From Chromera velia (taxonomy: Eukaryota; Sar; Chromeraceae), in contig JAHBMJ010000045.1 of assembly GCA_018398765.1 (NCBI GenBank), positions 1-32,500 of the forward strand: DNA of 32,500 nt. Reading direction: 5' to 3'. Under the pieces are notes generated by a model. The model worked only from the letters and a program-made list of their open reading frames with translations, was not told the origin of the DNA and searched no databases. The translations under genes and the position numbers were made by a program. Shown one piece after another: positions 8,877 to 19,050 of this stretch (position 1 is the stretch's first letter; every line of letters starts with the position of its first letter).

Positions 8877-8976
8877 ACGGCGCGCCGGGTTGCGGCCTTC
8901 GGCCGCTCCCCGGCGCGCCGTGTTTGAGCCGGGTCGAGCTGCCAGGTCGGCCTTCGGCCGACCCGGCAGACCCGGC
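8877..8976. repeat. Twin GC-rich hairpins, each capped by GGCCTTCGGCC
   Basis: Hairpin 1: ACGGCGCGCCGGG (8877-8889) pairs with CCCGGCGCGCCGT (8909-8921) and encloses an inner GCGGCC-TTC-GGCCGC. Hairpin 2: an outer stem GCCGGGTC / GACCCGGC (8928-8935 / 8969-8976) encloses TGCCAGGTCGGCC-TTC-GGCCGACCCGGCA with one mismatch. Both tips are C-TTCG-G, which is an exceptionally stable tetraloop in RNA. A further GCGCCGGGTCTTTAA follows at 8990. Confidence 0.88.
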
Positions 8977-9004
8977 GTTTACTATGTAAAGCGCCGGGTC
9001 TTTA

Positions 9005-9411
9005 ACACCTCTGGGCTCACACTGTAAACTTTAAGTTCTAAAAAAAGAAAGAAAGAAAGTTTGTTTGAGTTTTACATATTTTTAGCTTTATTAGGATGAT
9101 CAACACGGTTGATGGGCGGTATTATGTTTTCCATTGATTGCTGTAGGTGTCTTTTGATGTTTATTGTTTAAAGTATGTATTTGCACTACACAATCCACTG
9201 TGACATACAAAAGCGGTGTAACAGCACTGTAACCAATATTTTGATCGCTAGTTGGATCGGACTTTTGATGTAAATTCAATTTAGTTGAAGTAGGGTGTGG
9301 GCCAAGCTCACACAACGCGGACCGACAGGATCAGGCGCCGCCGGGATGCTGCCGGGTATGTCGGGCGAGGGCCGCGTACGCACTGCAAGCTCTGTACTAG
9401 GCTCTGTATTG
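9005..9411. other. AT-rich stretch left of the 8-bp-duplication element
   Basis: Holds TTAAGTTCTAAAAAAAGAAA at about 9030, loosely repeated at about 10408 on the far side of the element, and a GC-rich island (9318-9385, GCCGCCGGG). The minus frame 9100-9315 shows no motif. No gene is supported. Confidence 0.4.
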
Positions 9412-9419
9412 GAATAAAT

Positions 9420-10182
9420 TACACAGTACGGTTAGGAGTTACTACCGGCTCTTTTTAGCCAGTAGGTTAAGCGAGTTACCGTCAGTTTGGTAACCATGAG
9501 ATAGTAACTAGCGGACTTGAAGGCGTGTACCACTACCATACCACTACCATGGTAGTTCAAAGAAAACCTTAGGTAAAAACAGTAACTGTTGCTAGATATA
9601 TTTTAAAGCCTGACCACTTAATTCATGAGTAGGTTAAAGCCCTGAAATGATTATACTTAAATAATATAGGCTATACATAATGATATAATAGGAGTATCAT
9701 AAAGAAAAAAAAAAGTAATTAACTCTCTTTCTCAGGTACTTTTTTTTTTCTTTTTTTTTCTTTTGTCTAAAACAACTGTTGTTTAGCTGTTGCATAGGAA
9801 TTGCACAAGTGTTGTAAGGTGTTGCAGGCAAAAAAAAAAGAAAAAAAAAGTAGATAACTCGTTTTTCTATAGATTTTTTTTCTTTTTTTTTTTACTGTGA
9901 CATGCCTAGATGATAGTATACTAGTTATAGTTTAGTCATCAAAAGATGAACATTCAGTTTTACTAGAATAAACTTTTGATAAATGCCAAAAATATGATTT
10001 TTACTAGTCTAAAATTGGTTTTGTAGGTTAAGTTTGACTCAGAATGTAGCCAAATCTGCCTGTTTTTAGCTATTGCTACTACTATCGGAACAGTACTACC
10101 ATAACCATAAAATTTGTAAGCAGGCGGGCTAGCGGCTGCCTACTAACTATCCTACTTTCATTACTCCTAACCGTACTGTGTA
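9420..10182. mobile_element. Non-autonomous DNA transposon with 20-bp TIRs and 8-bp TSD
   Basis: The left end TACACAGTACGGTTAGGAGT (9420-9439) is exactly inverted at the right end (10163-10182). The insertion is flanked on both sides by the same 8 bases, GAATAAAT (9412-9419 and 10183-10190). An 8-bp duplication is typical of hAT elements and also occurs in P and Merlin-type elements; the TIR sequence alone does not decide. The 763-bp interior has no meaningful open frame. It contains long A and T runs that form an internal inverted repeat at about 9739-9854. Intact ends suggest fairly recent movement powered in trans. Confidence 0.88.
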
Positions 10183-10190
10183 GAATAAAT

Positions 10191-11766
10191 TAATATAGAT
10201 ATTTAGTTGCATACATATAGATTGGGTCGTCCATCTATGTACACTCAGTTAGCATCTGAAGAGAACACACTGCACCTAGCTGTCAGTGTGGTTGTATGAA
10301 CAACCCAGACTTTTAGTCTTCCTGCCAATAAATGTATCCCATCATTTAGAGCTGCTAACAAGCCGTCAACCCTCTTTTCTACTGATTTTCACTTATAAAT
10401 TTAATAGAATTTAAGTTCTAAAGAAATAAAGAAAAAAAAAAAGTTGCCTTGAGTTTTTGTTGTTTAAGGCTTTACAGTATGAACGCTAGATATTAATCCT
10501 ATTTGATAATGTTATCAGGAAGATGTTCTTATATAATTTCTTAGCATAATTTATTTCCGGTTTTTATACCTATATTGCTTTGCAACCCATTAACTAAACC
10601 AAGAGAACGCATCGTTGATAGCTCTATGTGACTTGAGTTGGTGCTCTTGCCATAGATCGACCTAGCTTTGCATTAACTCCTGTTGATCCCTGAGGAGATG
10701 GCCTGAAAGCAACAACGAGAGACAGTTTGCCTCCTTGCTCATACTAATGCTCGTAGAACAACTAGTTTAGCTCGACAATTGGCATCCGTCATTCAATAGG
10801 GAAGCAAGTCTTACTTCTACACGATGCTATTCTGAAACCTTTTGGCCAGAAGAAAGAGAGCGCTTGCATTTGAGGAGAAAGATGGAGAAAGATAGAGAAA
10901 GAAACGGGAAGCAGTTTATGGCAGTTCTACAAACCTGCCTAGGGAACAGACGCCAGTTTTTAAGAGTTCCTCACCGACCTACAGTTAGACAGCACAAGCA
11001 GTTGGCGTGCATGTATGCTGAGTATGAAACACTGGGACGGGGTCAGATAGATAAGGTTTTCTCCTTTTTTGGGAAGTGGTTCGCGGAATAGGGACAAAGT
11101 CAAGCTAGGCCACCGTTTTTGCCCATCTTTTCAGCCGTCTCCGTCATTTTACCACCGTCTGCCTCAAAACAGGCAGGCTAGAAGGAGCTTTGGGGTGAAA
11201 TATGAAGATAAAAAGGCGCAATCTAACCTAGTCTATCAGAATGAAGGTTTTTTAGCTCTTCTTTCTTCTGATTGAGCTAGATTTCGGCAGAAAGATGACA
11301 AGGCCACGCATTCTGTATAAGGATGTAAGACCACTCTACCTAGCTTGCCGTGGAAATTCAGTGAGTAGCCGTCATGAGAAAGCCGTTCTTGTCTGTGTTA
11401 TCTTCCTTTATGGAAGGAGACTGCCCTAGCAGTGTGTCTAGCTGCGTATCAAACCAGCCAAACGTTAGTCTAAGATGCTCATTTTGGGCCAATAGCGATG
11501 GTGAATGATCATGATAATGATGACTAAACCAAGAAAGAAAACATATAAATTCATAGTTGCAAAGTAATTCTAAGACTTTTGAACAAAAATTACAGTTTTG
11601 TATTGTGTGTTTACTGATTGGTGCGATATGATATCCGATGATATCAAATTTAGACTTTTGTTGCAAAGATGATAGAGTATTTTTTGATATGACCCAGTTT
11701 TAAAGTCAGTTTTCCTAGGAAATCTAAACCCAGTTTTGATTACTATCTACCCTGCAAGGACCTAGG
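10191..11766. other. Intergenic stretch; no gene supported
   Basis: Mostly AT-rich. Plus-strand frames at 10864-11091 and 11069-11275 (75 and 68 codons, basic) overlap in a less AT-rich patch (10600-11290) and could be remnants of a coding sequence, but no family is recognised. From 11300 onwards the sequence is AT-rich with no signal. Confidence 0.3.
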
Positions 11767-12124
11767 AATTTAAACAAGAATTTAGAGGACTTTAGACAGG
11801 AATTTAGAGAAATTTAGCTAGGAATCTAAAAGAAATTAAAGACAGGAATTTAGAGGAATTTAGCAATTTTTGGAGGTCGATTTCTCGTGAACTATGATGA
11901 GTTAGAACTTCATATTAATGGTGCTTATATTTCTAATGTAGGTTCATAAACATCGGTATTATTAAGTTATAACTCATCATAGTTCACAAAAAATTGACCT
12001 CTATGCAAATTTTAGGAATTTAGAGGTCTAAGTTCTTTTAGATTTCTAGCCTAGTTCCTAATTAAATTCCTCTAAATTCCTGTCTAAATTCCTCTAAATT
12101 CTTATCTAAATTCCTGTTTAAATT
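11767..12124. mobile_element. Foldback element with GGAATTTAGA-repeat arms, 358 bp
   Basis: Arms at about 11767-11915 and 11962-12124 are imperfect inverted copies. Outer parts are built from repeats of GGAATTTAGA (with ACAG-, AGAG- and CTAG- linkers). Inner parts share GTGAACTATGATGAGTTA and AGAGGTC/GGAGGTC. The loop is about 50 bases. There is no coding capacity, and target duplications are not obvious. Confidence 0.82.
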
Positions 12125-12282
12125 GATAGATAGAAAGACTACTAGTTCAGATCTAGTATAAACAGTGCACAATATATTTCAAATAGAGTTAAATTAACAT
12201 AGTAATATGAAGTAATCTTTTTTTGAAAACCAAACAGTATGCTTTTAGGGGGCAAAGAGTTATTCACATTATTTTTTCCTAG

Positions 12283-12385
12283 GGATAGCTATCGTGTCGA
12301 TATCGTATTGTATTGTATCGGTATTAGTATCGAAGTATCGACTATCGGTTCTTTCTTGAGCGGCCAAGTATTGATTAGTATCGGC
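12283..12385. repeat. TATCG-type satellite, copy 1
   Basis: Starts GATAGCTATCGTGTCGATATCG and continues as degenerate TATCGGTAT words. The reverse complement of 19640-19725 also has ATAGCTATCGTATCGTATCGG. Both continue into a GGTTC block, so the two are copies of one element in opposite orientation. Confidence 0.65.
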
Positions 12386-12416
12386 CTGCTTAGAGCTTGT
12401 AAAGGACTGGCTGGGC

Positions 12417-12490
12417 TACTATGTGGTAAGGCGCGCGCCGGGCCGGGCCTCGGTACTCAAAGACCGGGCGCGGCCGGGCCCAGTAACGCG
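12417..12490. repeat. GC-rich island with CGGGCC words
   Basis: GCGCGCGCCGGGCCGGGCC and AAAGACCGGGCGCGG resemble the hairpin islands at 7.5 and 8.9 kb (for example TTAAAGACCCGGCGC on the minus strand at 8990-9004). It appears as a sharp GC peak in AT-rich DNA. Confidence 0.55.
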
Positions 12491-12645
12491 TATACCATCC
12501 CTAACCAGCTCTATGTATGGATGAATGCGGAACCGGCTCACTGAATTCAGCCTCAGCGGCCAGAACAGCCCGACTTGGCTTCAAGACAAGACTGCATGTA
12601 CACTGCATCCGATTTAATAGAGCTTCCTCATTTCCGTTTTCTGAA

Positions 12646-12950
12646 TAAAACCGCTTCTGGATACATCTATGACCCACGAAGAACCTCATATCCACGATAT
12701 GGGGCGATATGACCGGATATGCCTATCTATTTATGACGACATGACCATATTCCATATCTACAATATGGACCTTTTCATATCCATCCATATCCTATATCAC
12801 GGATATGAGATATGAGATATCTGTCCATATCTGAGATATGATGCGATATGATGTCCATATCTATGAGCTACGATATGATGCGATATGAGCCAATATGACA
12901 TATCAACGCTATAACATCGTATCATATCGCTAGATATCGATGCATATCAG
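12646..12950. repeat. GATATG satellite, copy 1
   Basis: Dozens of GATATG/CATATC hexamers in both orientations. The left flank ACATCTATGACCCA is also found, in reverse, beside the second copy at 18015-18225 (minus strand: TTACATCTATGAACCA). The shared flank shows that both are copies of a larger element rather than independent expansions. Confidence 0.8.
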
Positions 12951-12972
12951 GAATATATTAATATTAATATTA

Positions 12973-13266
12973 TATAGGAAAGAAGAGAAGGAAAAGAAAG
13001 AAATTTAGGAAAGAAAGGAAGGAGAAGATGACTCGGATGGGGAAGAACTTTTGAAGGGGAAGGAGGGGAGAAGGAAAGGAAAGGAAAGGAAAGGAAAAGA
13101 AAGAAAAGGAAGGAGGGGAAGGGAAGGGAACTTTTGAAGGGAAGGGAACTTGAAGGCGAGCCTGAGGGAAGGCAAGGGAAGGGAAGACAAGAGAAGGCAA
13201 GGGAGGGCAAGGGAGGGTAAGAGAACTTGAAAGCAAGGGAAGGAAAGGAAAGAAAAGAAGGAAAGA
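12973..13266. repeat. GGAAA/GGGAA purine tract
   Basis: One strand is almost entirely A and G, with recurring GGAAAGGAAA, GAGGGAAGG and two AACTTTTGAAGGGGAAG / AACTTTTGAAGGGAAG units. Open frames on the minus strand are Ser-Phe-Leu-Pro low complexity. Confidence 0.85.
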
Positions 13267-13704
13267 GGCATATTATCTCCTCCTGAAAAATAGAATATAC
13301 CCTCTTCAAGTCTTTCACTGTCAACCTGAGCTCGAGCCTGAGTCCTGCGGCGATAAGCCTGGCAATGAATCTCTTCAATCTTTTCAACTTTGAATCTCTT
13401 CAATCTCTTCTAAAACTCTTCAACTCTCCACTTCCTTCAAAGTGTTTTCTCTAATCTCTTCAACAATCAGGCTGTGAATTGAAGCCTCCCTCCTCAAAAA
13501 TTCTTTGTTCCTATGAGTTTGGCTGGGAGAAAAACTGTGGAAATTTTCTGGTGAAAGTTGAGGCAGCTCAGCCTGAGGCTGAGAATTAAGTCGCTGACCC
13601 TGCAGTCTTCCTGACCGCCGGAGGGGGGGCTGAACCGGGACTGTCAGGCTACTGGTACTAGCAGCCCCCAGTGCTGTACTCAGGTTGCCAGCCATTCCCA
13701 GATA
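13267..13704. other. Spacer between two purine tracts; no gene supported
   Basis: A minus frame is open across 13420-14031, but most of it crosses the GAAA repeat. The non-repeat part (13420-13690) has no recognised domain. Recurrent TCTTCAA words occur at 13305-13465. Confidence 0.3.
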
Positions 13705-13707
13705 GAA

Positions 13708-13887
13708 ACAGAGAGAGAGAGAGAGAGCAAAGAAAGAAAGAAAGAAAGAAAGAAAGAAAAAAAAAAAAAAAGAAAGAAAGACAAGAAAGAAAGAAAGAAA
13801 GAAGGAAGGAAGGAAGGAAGGAAGGAAGGAGGGAAGGAAGGGAAGAAAGAAAGAGAGAGAGAGAAAGAGAGAGAGAGAAAGAAAGGG

Positions 13888-13934
<47 letters not shown>

Positions 13935-13961
13935 AAAAAAGAAAGAAAGAAAGAAAGAAAG
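13708..13961. repeat. (GAAA)n / (GGAA)n / (GA)n microsatellite
   Basis: A purine-only tract of about 250 bases made of GAAA, GGAA and GA blocks. The 137- and 203-codon frames across it (Lys-Glu-Arg or Ser-Phe-Leu) are repeat translations. Confidence 0.93.
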
Positions 13962-14212
13962 TCGTCCTTTTCCTTTGCTTTCTTTTTACCTCCGGGGCCT
14001 TCACCCTTCCTTGGCCCTGCACAGAAAACAAAAGCGGACCTGCTTACCTACTTCACTCCTCAGACGGAACCGAGACCAACTTGAGACGGGTGAACAGAGG
14101 GAAGGGCAAAAAAGGAAAACGTCCAAGAAGTGTCCTAGGAGGGGGCTGCAATATGCTTTAACATGCTGGGTATATCCAAGTCATCACAGTCCGACATGAG
14201 AAGGCCTGGGAA

Positions 14213-15254
14213 ATGATGAGAGGGAACCAAGAAAAGGAAGAGAAAAAGAAAGAGAGACGTCAAGTTGGGGGAGGATACACTTACTACTCGTACCTTGGAA
14301 CTGCTGAGGAGTCTCCTTTCTGTCAGCACAAGGGTCTGTCTCGCCAAGAAAAATATTTGCTTCGTGTTGTTGGATGTAGAGAGTGGAAAAGAAAGAGAAA
14401 CGTCAAGTTGGGGGAGGATATACTCACTGCTCATGCCGTGGAATTGCTGAGGAGTCTCCTTTCTGTCAACGCAAGGGTCTGTCTCGCCAAGGAAAATGTT
14501 TGCCTCGCTGTTGTGTAGATGTGCAGAGAGGGACAAAAAGAGAGACCTCAAGTTGGGGGAGGATACACTCACTGCTTGTGCTGTGGAACTGCTGAGGAGT
14601 CTCCTTTCTGTCAGCACAAGGGTCTGTCTCACCAAGGAAAATATTTGCTTCGCTGTTGTGTGGATGTGAAGAGAGGAAAAGAAAGAGAGACCTCAAGTTG
14701 GGGGAGGATACACTCACTGCTCGTGCTGTGGAACTGCTGAGGAGTCTCCTTTCTGTCAGCACAAGGGTCTGTCTCACCAAGGAAAATATTTGCTTCGCTG
14801 TTGTATGGATGTGAAGAGAGGAAAAGAAAGAGAGACCTCAAGTTAGGGGAGGATACACTCACTGCTTATGCCGTAGAACTGCTGAGGAGTCTCCTTTCTG
14901 TCAATGCAAGGGTCTGTCTCGCCAAGGAAAATGTTTGCCTCGCTGTTGTGTGGATGCGCGGAGAGGGACAAAAAGAGAAACGTCAAGTTGAGGGAGGATA
15001 CACTCACTCTTTGTGCTGTGGAACTGCTGAGAAGTCTCCTTTATATCAATGCAAGGGTCTGTCTCGCCAAGGAAAATATTTGCCTTGCTGTTGTGTGGAT
15101 GTAGAGAGAGGAAAAGAAAGAGAGGCGTCAAGTTGGGGGAGGATACACTCACTGCTTATGCTATGGAACTACTAAGAGGGCTCCTTTCTGTCAGCGCAAG
15201 GGTCTGTCTCGCCAAGGAAAATATTTGCTTCGCTGTTGTGTGGATGTGGAAAGA
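14213..15254. repeat. 145-bp tandem array, about seven copies
   Basis: The anchor CAAGTTGGGGGAGGATA (or close variants) recurs at 14261, 14404, 14549, 14694, 14839, 14984 and 15129: spacing 143, then 145 five times. Each unit also has GGAGTCTCCTTTCTGTCA, AGGGTCTGTCTC and TTGTGTGGATG. Copies differ by scattered substitutions. Because 145 leaves remainder one on division by three, the 60-166 codon frames on both strands pass through successive frames of the same unit and are not evidence of a protein. Confidence 0.95.
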
Positions 15255-16311
15255 CCGCTACCTTCACTGTACCCGGACCTCTGAAGCAGATGGCGAAGCA
15301 ACCGGCTAGATGGAGCTAGGTAGAGCTAGGTAGGTCCCATAAGAGCCTTCGAGGGCGATGAAGCTGTTTGTGGAAGGTGCTTAGGTAGGTCTTCCATGTG
15401 TAAGGTCCGATTGACGGGCGACGGAGCGCCCCGGCCAAGGTTACTAGCTATAGGTACGTTGGCTTTAGGGGGGGGACGCTGGAGGCGATGTTGCAAGCGA
15501 ATTTCGGGAAATCAGTGCCAAGACGCGCGGCCGGCCGCCAGGGCCGGGCGCGTGGACCCCGCGCGGCCCGCGGCGGCGCCATGTATTCGCTGCATGCAAG
15601 ATTCGTATGTCTGATTCAATGTATGCCTGACCTTCATGCACTGATCGAGATTGTGGCCTGTTTGAGTTTGCAAAGGGCACAAATGGCTCCCACTCGCTCC
15701 TGCCAACTTTGAGGTTTGAAATACCGCAAGCCGGATCAAATGAAATTAGCCTTTCAGCCGGCCTTCAGCTACGTTCAGAATTCAGATCAATAGCCAATCT
15801 GGAAGCTTTAAGGCCGTCTACATGAGCGGCCTTGTGTTTCACATCGCTTGTGTCCGCTTTCAGCAGCCTTTTTTCACTTTCCTTTCTATCTATAGAGTTA
15901 GACTCTTCTGTTGACAAAAGGAAGAATGGCATTCGTGCTGTGAATTGAGCAACCCGAAGCGACCTTACCACGTTCCATCCGCTTTGAAAAGCCGACAAAA
16001 ATGAAGTTGCATTCTCCACATTGGTCTCCTAGATCGTTTCTGCTCTCTGTAGCCTTTCTCGCTAGTGTGCTTCCTCTTTGACTGGTTGGTTTCTTCATTC
16101 TGCATAGAAGATTTGTCTTGCACATCTATGTTAAAGTTTCGATGGGTGCACGAATGTCGATTCACGAAGATGATACGTATTCAGATATATTTATATAGGT
16201 GGTTTATCCACCAACGCACATGACATCCTGCTCGGTGATTTCTATTGTTTTATTTTTCAAATCCATGGTTTAAAGTCATCAAGCCCAAGATTTCAGTTTT
16301 GTTCAGAGTGC
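15255..16311. other. Intergenic stretch with a GC-rich island
   Basis: A GC-rich island at 15410-15590 contains GGCCGGCCGCCAGGGCCGG and resembles the other GC islands. An 84-codon minus frame at 15765-16019 looks fairly protein-like in composition but has no known motif. No gene is supported. Confidence 0.35.
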
Positions 16312-16440
16312 GTGCATGTCTGTGTCTGTCTGTGTCTGTGCGTGTCTGTATGTGTCTGTCTGTGTCTGACTATGTCTGTCTGTGTCTGTCTGTGTCTGTC
16401 AGACGGCTGTGTCTATCTGTGTTTATCTGTGTATATGTTT
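16312..16440. repeat. TGTCTG/TGTGTCTG microsatellite
   Basis: Recurrent TGTGTCTGTC units with substitutions. The plus frame across it is Cys-Leu-Ser-Val low complexity. Confidence 0.85.
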
Positions 16441-16541
16441 CTTCCTCGCTCCGCGTTGTTCCCAATTAATTGAGTCGCTCCATATCCTGTCCTGTTTGAC
16501 TGTCGAAGATCCCATAATTCATGGGGGGGGGGAGAGCAGTC

Positions 16542-16748
16542 AAACTCTCTCTCTCCCTCCCTCCCCCCCTCCCTCTCCCTCTCCCCCCCCCTCCTTCTCT
16601 CTCCGAGCTTTCTCTCTCTCCCGTTCCTATCATCCTTCTCCCTCTCTCCCTTTCTCCTTCACTCCCTCCCTCTACCCCAAGTCCGCCCTAGTCCGCCCCA
16701 TCCCCCACCCCTCTTTCTCTGTTTTTCTCTCTCTGTTTTCCTTTCTCT
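16542..16748. repeat. Pyrimidine tract (CTCC, CCCT, TTCTC)
   Basis: About 200 bases of almost pure C and T. Confidence 0.85.
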
Positions 16749-16779
16749 TTGTTTTTTTGTTGAACTAAACGAGCAAGAT

Positions 16780-17070
16780 TTGGAAGAGGAGAAACACACT
16801 GTGTTTGGGGTTCTTGCTTTGCTTTGTACATTTCATTTGAAAGCTGAGGCGCCCCAGAGTGTCTCTAAATCGTTTGCTTCTTTTATAGGGGAGCTTCTTT
16901 GCTTTGTTGAAGTAATGAAGGAACTCGGAGATAATGAATGCCCTGCGTATACTGCACTTTTACATACGAAGTATGTATTACTAGTATTTGAAAAAAAAAT
17001 TGACGTTTTCTTTGCGAAACATATTAGCAATCGTGTGCTCTTGATACCAGACGTTCACTACAATTGGTAA
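16780..17070 (+). CDS. Hypothetical 96-codon open frame
   Basis: An ATG-initiated frame with mixed, protein-like composition, including segments such as GELLCFVEVMKELGDNECPA and FFAKHISNRVLLIPD. It is not low complexity, unlike the pyrimidine tract just upstream. No family is recognised. It could be a small gene, an exon of an unrecognised gene or a transposon remnant. An overlapping frame (17064-17264) follows; the two might be one sequence broken by a shift, but there is no homology to test this. Confidence 0.2.
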   Translation: MEEEKHTVFGVLALLCTFHLKAEAPQSVSKSFASFIGELLCFVEVMKELGDNECPAYTALLHTKYVLLVFEKKIDVFFAKHISNRVLLIPDVHYNW

Positions 17071-17264
17071 GGGAGGAGAGACGCCCTTATGCAGCGAGGC
17101 GCGCTCGACTGTCAATATTGGATCAATTGGTATGTGACCTGAGTTCACTGGCCTTTGTGGAGGTTCGGCGACGGCTCTTTATATTACCAGTGTGCATTGA
17201 AACGCGTCGCCATGAATGTCTTGCAGGAGTGTTTTTGATTGATCATGATGTGGTGTGCGAATAG

Positions 17265-18014
17265 TATGAATAGTTTACTATTCACCCTAGTCAGATCTTA
17301 TAATTCAAAAAATGACTTCATACCTATCGGAATAGTTTACTAATCTGTGAATAGTTTACTATTTTTATAGTTTAAAAACATACCCGACCCATAGATGAAG
17401 TGCCTTTACCGGTTTTTGTGAATCCATACTTGCGCAACTGATTCAAATTTACTCAATGATATAGAATCGTCTAACACTTGAAGATATAAGTGATATTCAA
17501 GAAAAGTTTTGAAAAAAACAACTCAACTTGAAAGTTTTGAATCTCACGACTATACTATTAGTAGTAGCACTAGGACATATATAGTCATTGTAGTAGCAGA
17601 CAGTCATAGTTAATTTAATATAATAATTTAAATTCTAAATTTGGTTCTAAATTCTAACTTTTAATTTGAGTTTAGACTAAAACTTAGTAGAACTTTAACT
17701 GTTTAAAATTCAAGTTAATTATCCACATTCAAAGTTTATTATTTCTTTTAATTTTTTGAATTGAATTGAGACAGTTAATACACAGATCGATACTATATAC
17801 CATTTATTGATATCCTAATACTAGTATGCCCTAGCCTGAGTATACTATTACTAGACACTATTATTTGTACTGGCAGTGAATTGTCATATGATTGTCATAA
17901 CAATCATGACTCGAATATTAGACTTTAAGTGTGAACTTCCTAGGTAAACTTTAAGGGACTTTAGGTTCAAGTTGAACATGTACTAGTACTACTCTGAATG
18001 AATATAAACGATTT
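17265..18014. other. Very AT-rich stretch; no gene seen
   Basis: Contains TGAATAGTTTACTATTCA (17267-17284, an 8-base-arm palindrome), with the core GAATAGTTTACTA repeated at about 17330 and 17357. The remainder has stops in all frames. Confidence 0.5.
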
Positions 18015-18225
18015 GATATGACCGGATATGACAAGATATAGTCATATCTGCATATCACTATCAGATATGACCATATCGCCTCATATCCCCATATCAGATA
18101 CTCATATCGCTCCATATCCTCATATCCGTGATATGGGTGATATAGAACCGGATATGAGACTCATATCGCTTCTCATATCATCATATCCGGATATGTTATA
18201 TCGCCCTGGTTCATAGATGTAATCA
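18015..18225. repeat. GATATG satellite, copy 2 (inverted relative to 12646-12950)
   Basis: Same hexamers as copy 1, with ACCGGATATGA found in both. The shared flank (minus strand TTACATCTATGAACCA) is at 18206-18221, on the side expected for an inverted copy. Confidence 0.8.
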
Positions 18226-18403
18226 AAGCATCATAACAGCCAGAAGGGGAAAAAACAAGGTAAGATGTGGACATATTATAAACGTCAGGCAGATACAAAT
18301 TTTGTCTCCTCAGCATGCAGAGTTGCTTAACCCGTTGTTGCCCTGTCGGAGTTGGCTCACTGGCCAACGTCCAAACAGCTCAAGGACAATAGTCTAAGAA
18401 TTG

Positions 18404-19050
18404 TCTTTCCACAGTGTTGTTTCTTCTTTTTATGCCGTCTTGCAGCTTCAGGAGTGACCGGAACGACCAGGATGTCAATATGGGCGAACTGAGATTCGGA
18501 AAGGTCAGTCACGAGTGAGGTCACTGTCATTTGGTGACATCCATACTCTGCCATTGAAGCTTACCACTTTACGATTAATTGATGTTCACGGATGTTCAAC
18601 TATTGAACATACCTCTGATGACCTTATCTTTGACAAAAGCTTGCCACTTAGCGGCTCGCTGCTCGTTTTATGACGTTGACCTAGCTTTTAGCAACGGTTT
18701 AGTCTTCACACCCTGTGAATCACAAAACATACACCAGGGCCGTCTATCTATTTCCCTGTAGGAACCTTTGTAGTCTAACATGTTTGTCTTGGTCTCCTTC
18801 ATGCTTTCAATTATGCAGATGGCACTCTTAATACTGCAAGTAGTGCTGTTTTCGTTTTTCTGGAACTGGATTTGTCTAGGGATTTGCCCTTCCTGGAATG
18901 ACCAGTGAGTTTGTCACTTGTGCCTGCTCCGCAGAGGAAGGAGAGGGCTTCTCCAAAGTCTAGAAAGCTAAGGAGTGTCTCACCATGGATGTATTCCACC
19001 AAATTGTTGCAGCTTTGAAGTCTCAGCTGGCCGTTTTACGTATTGATTGA
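18404..19050 (+). pseudogene. Unidentified intron-bearing gene fragment, copy B
   Basis: Homologue of 7781-8405: TCTTTCCACAG (18404-18414), ACGACCAGGATG (18463), GGAAAGGTCAGTCA (18498), GCCGTCTATCTAT (18741), and the C-terminal end from ATG 18985 to the stop at 19048-19050. The end reads MDVFHQIVAALKSQLAVLRID. By hand count 43 of 66 bases match copy A there, and 27 of 36 in the 12 codons before it. In those 12 codons copy A has CAG where copy B has TAG (18960-18962), so copy B is interrupted unless spliced otherwise. Product unknown. Confidence 0.5.

Noticed and set aside
12947-13403. Minus-strand Ser-Phe-Pro-Leu open frames
   Set aside because: Low-complexity translation of the GGAAA purine tract.
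13420-14084. Long open frames on both strands (Ser-Phe-Leu and Lys-Glu-Arg)
   Set aside because: They cross the GAAA/GGAA microsatellite; composition is that of the repeat and no domain is present outside it.
14135-15309. Overlapping frames of 60-166 codons on both strands
   Set aside because: They are successive frames of one 145-base tandem unit whose length is not a multiple of three, so the amino-acid sequence does not repeat as a protein repeat would.
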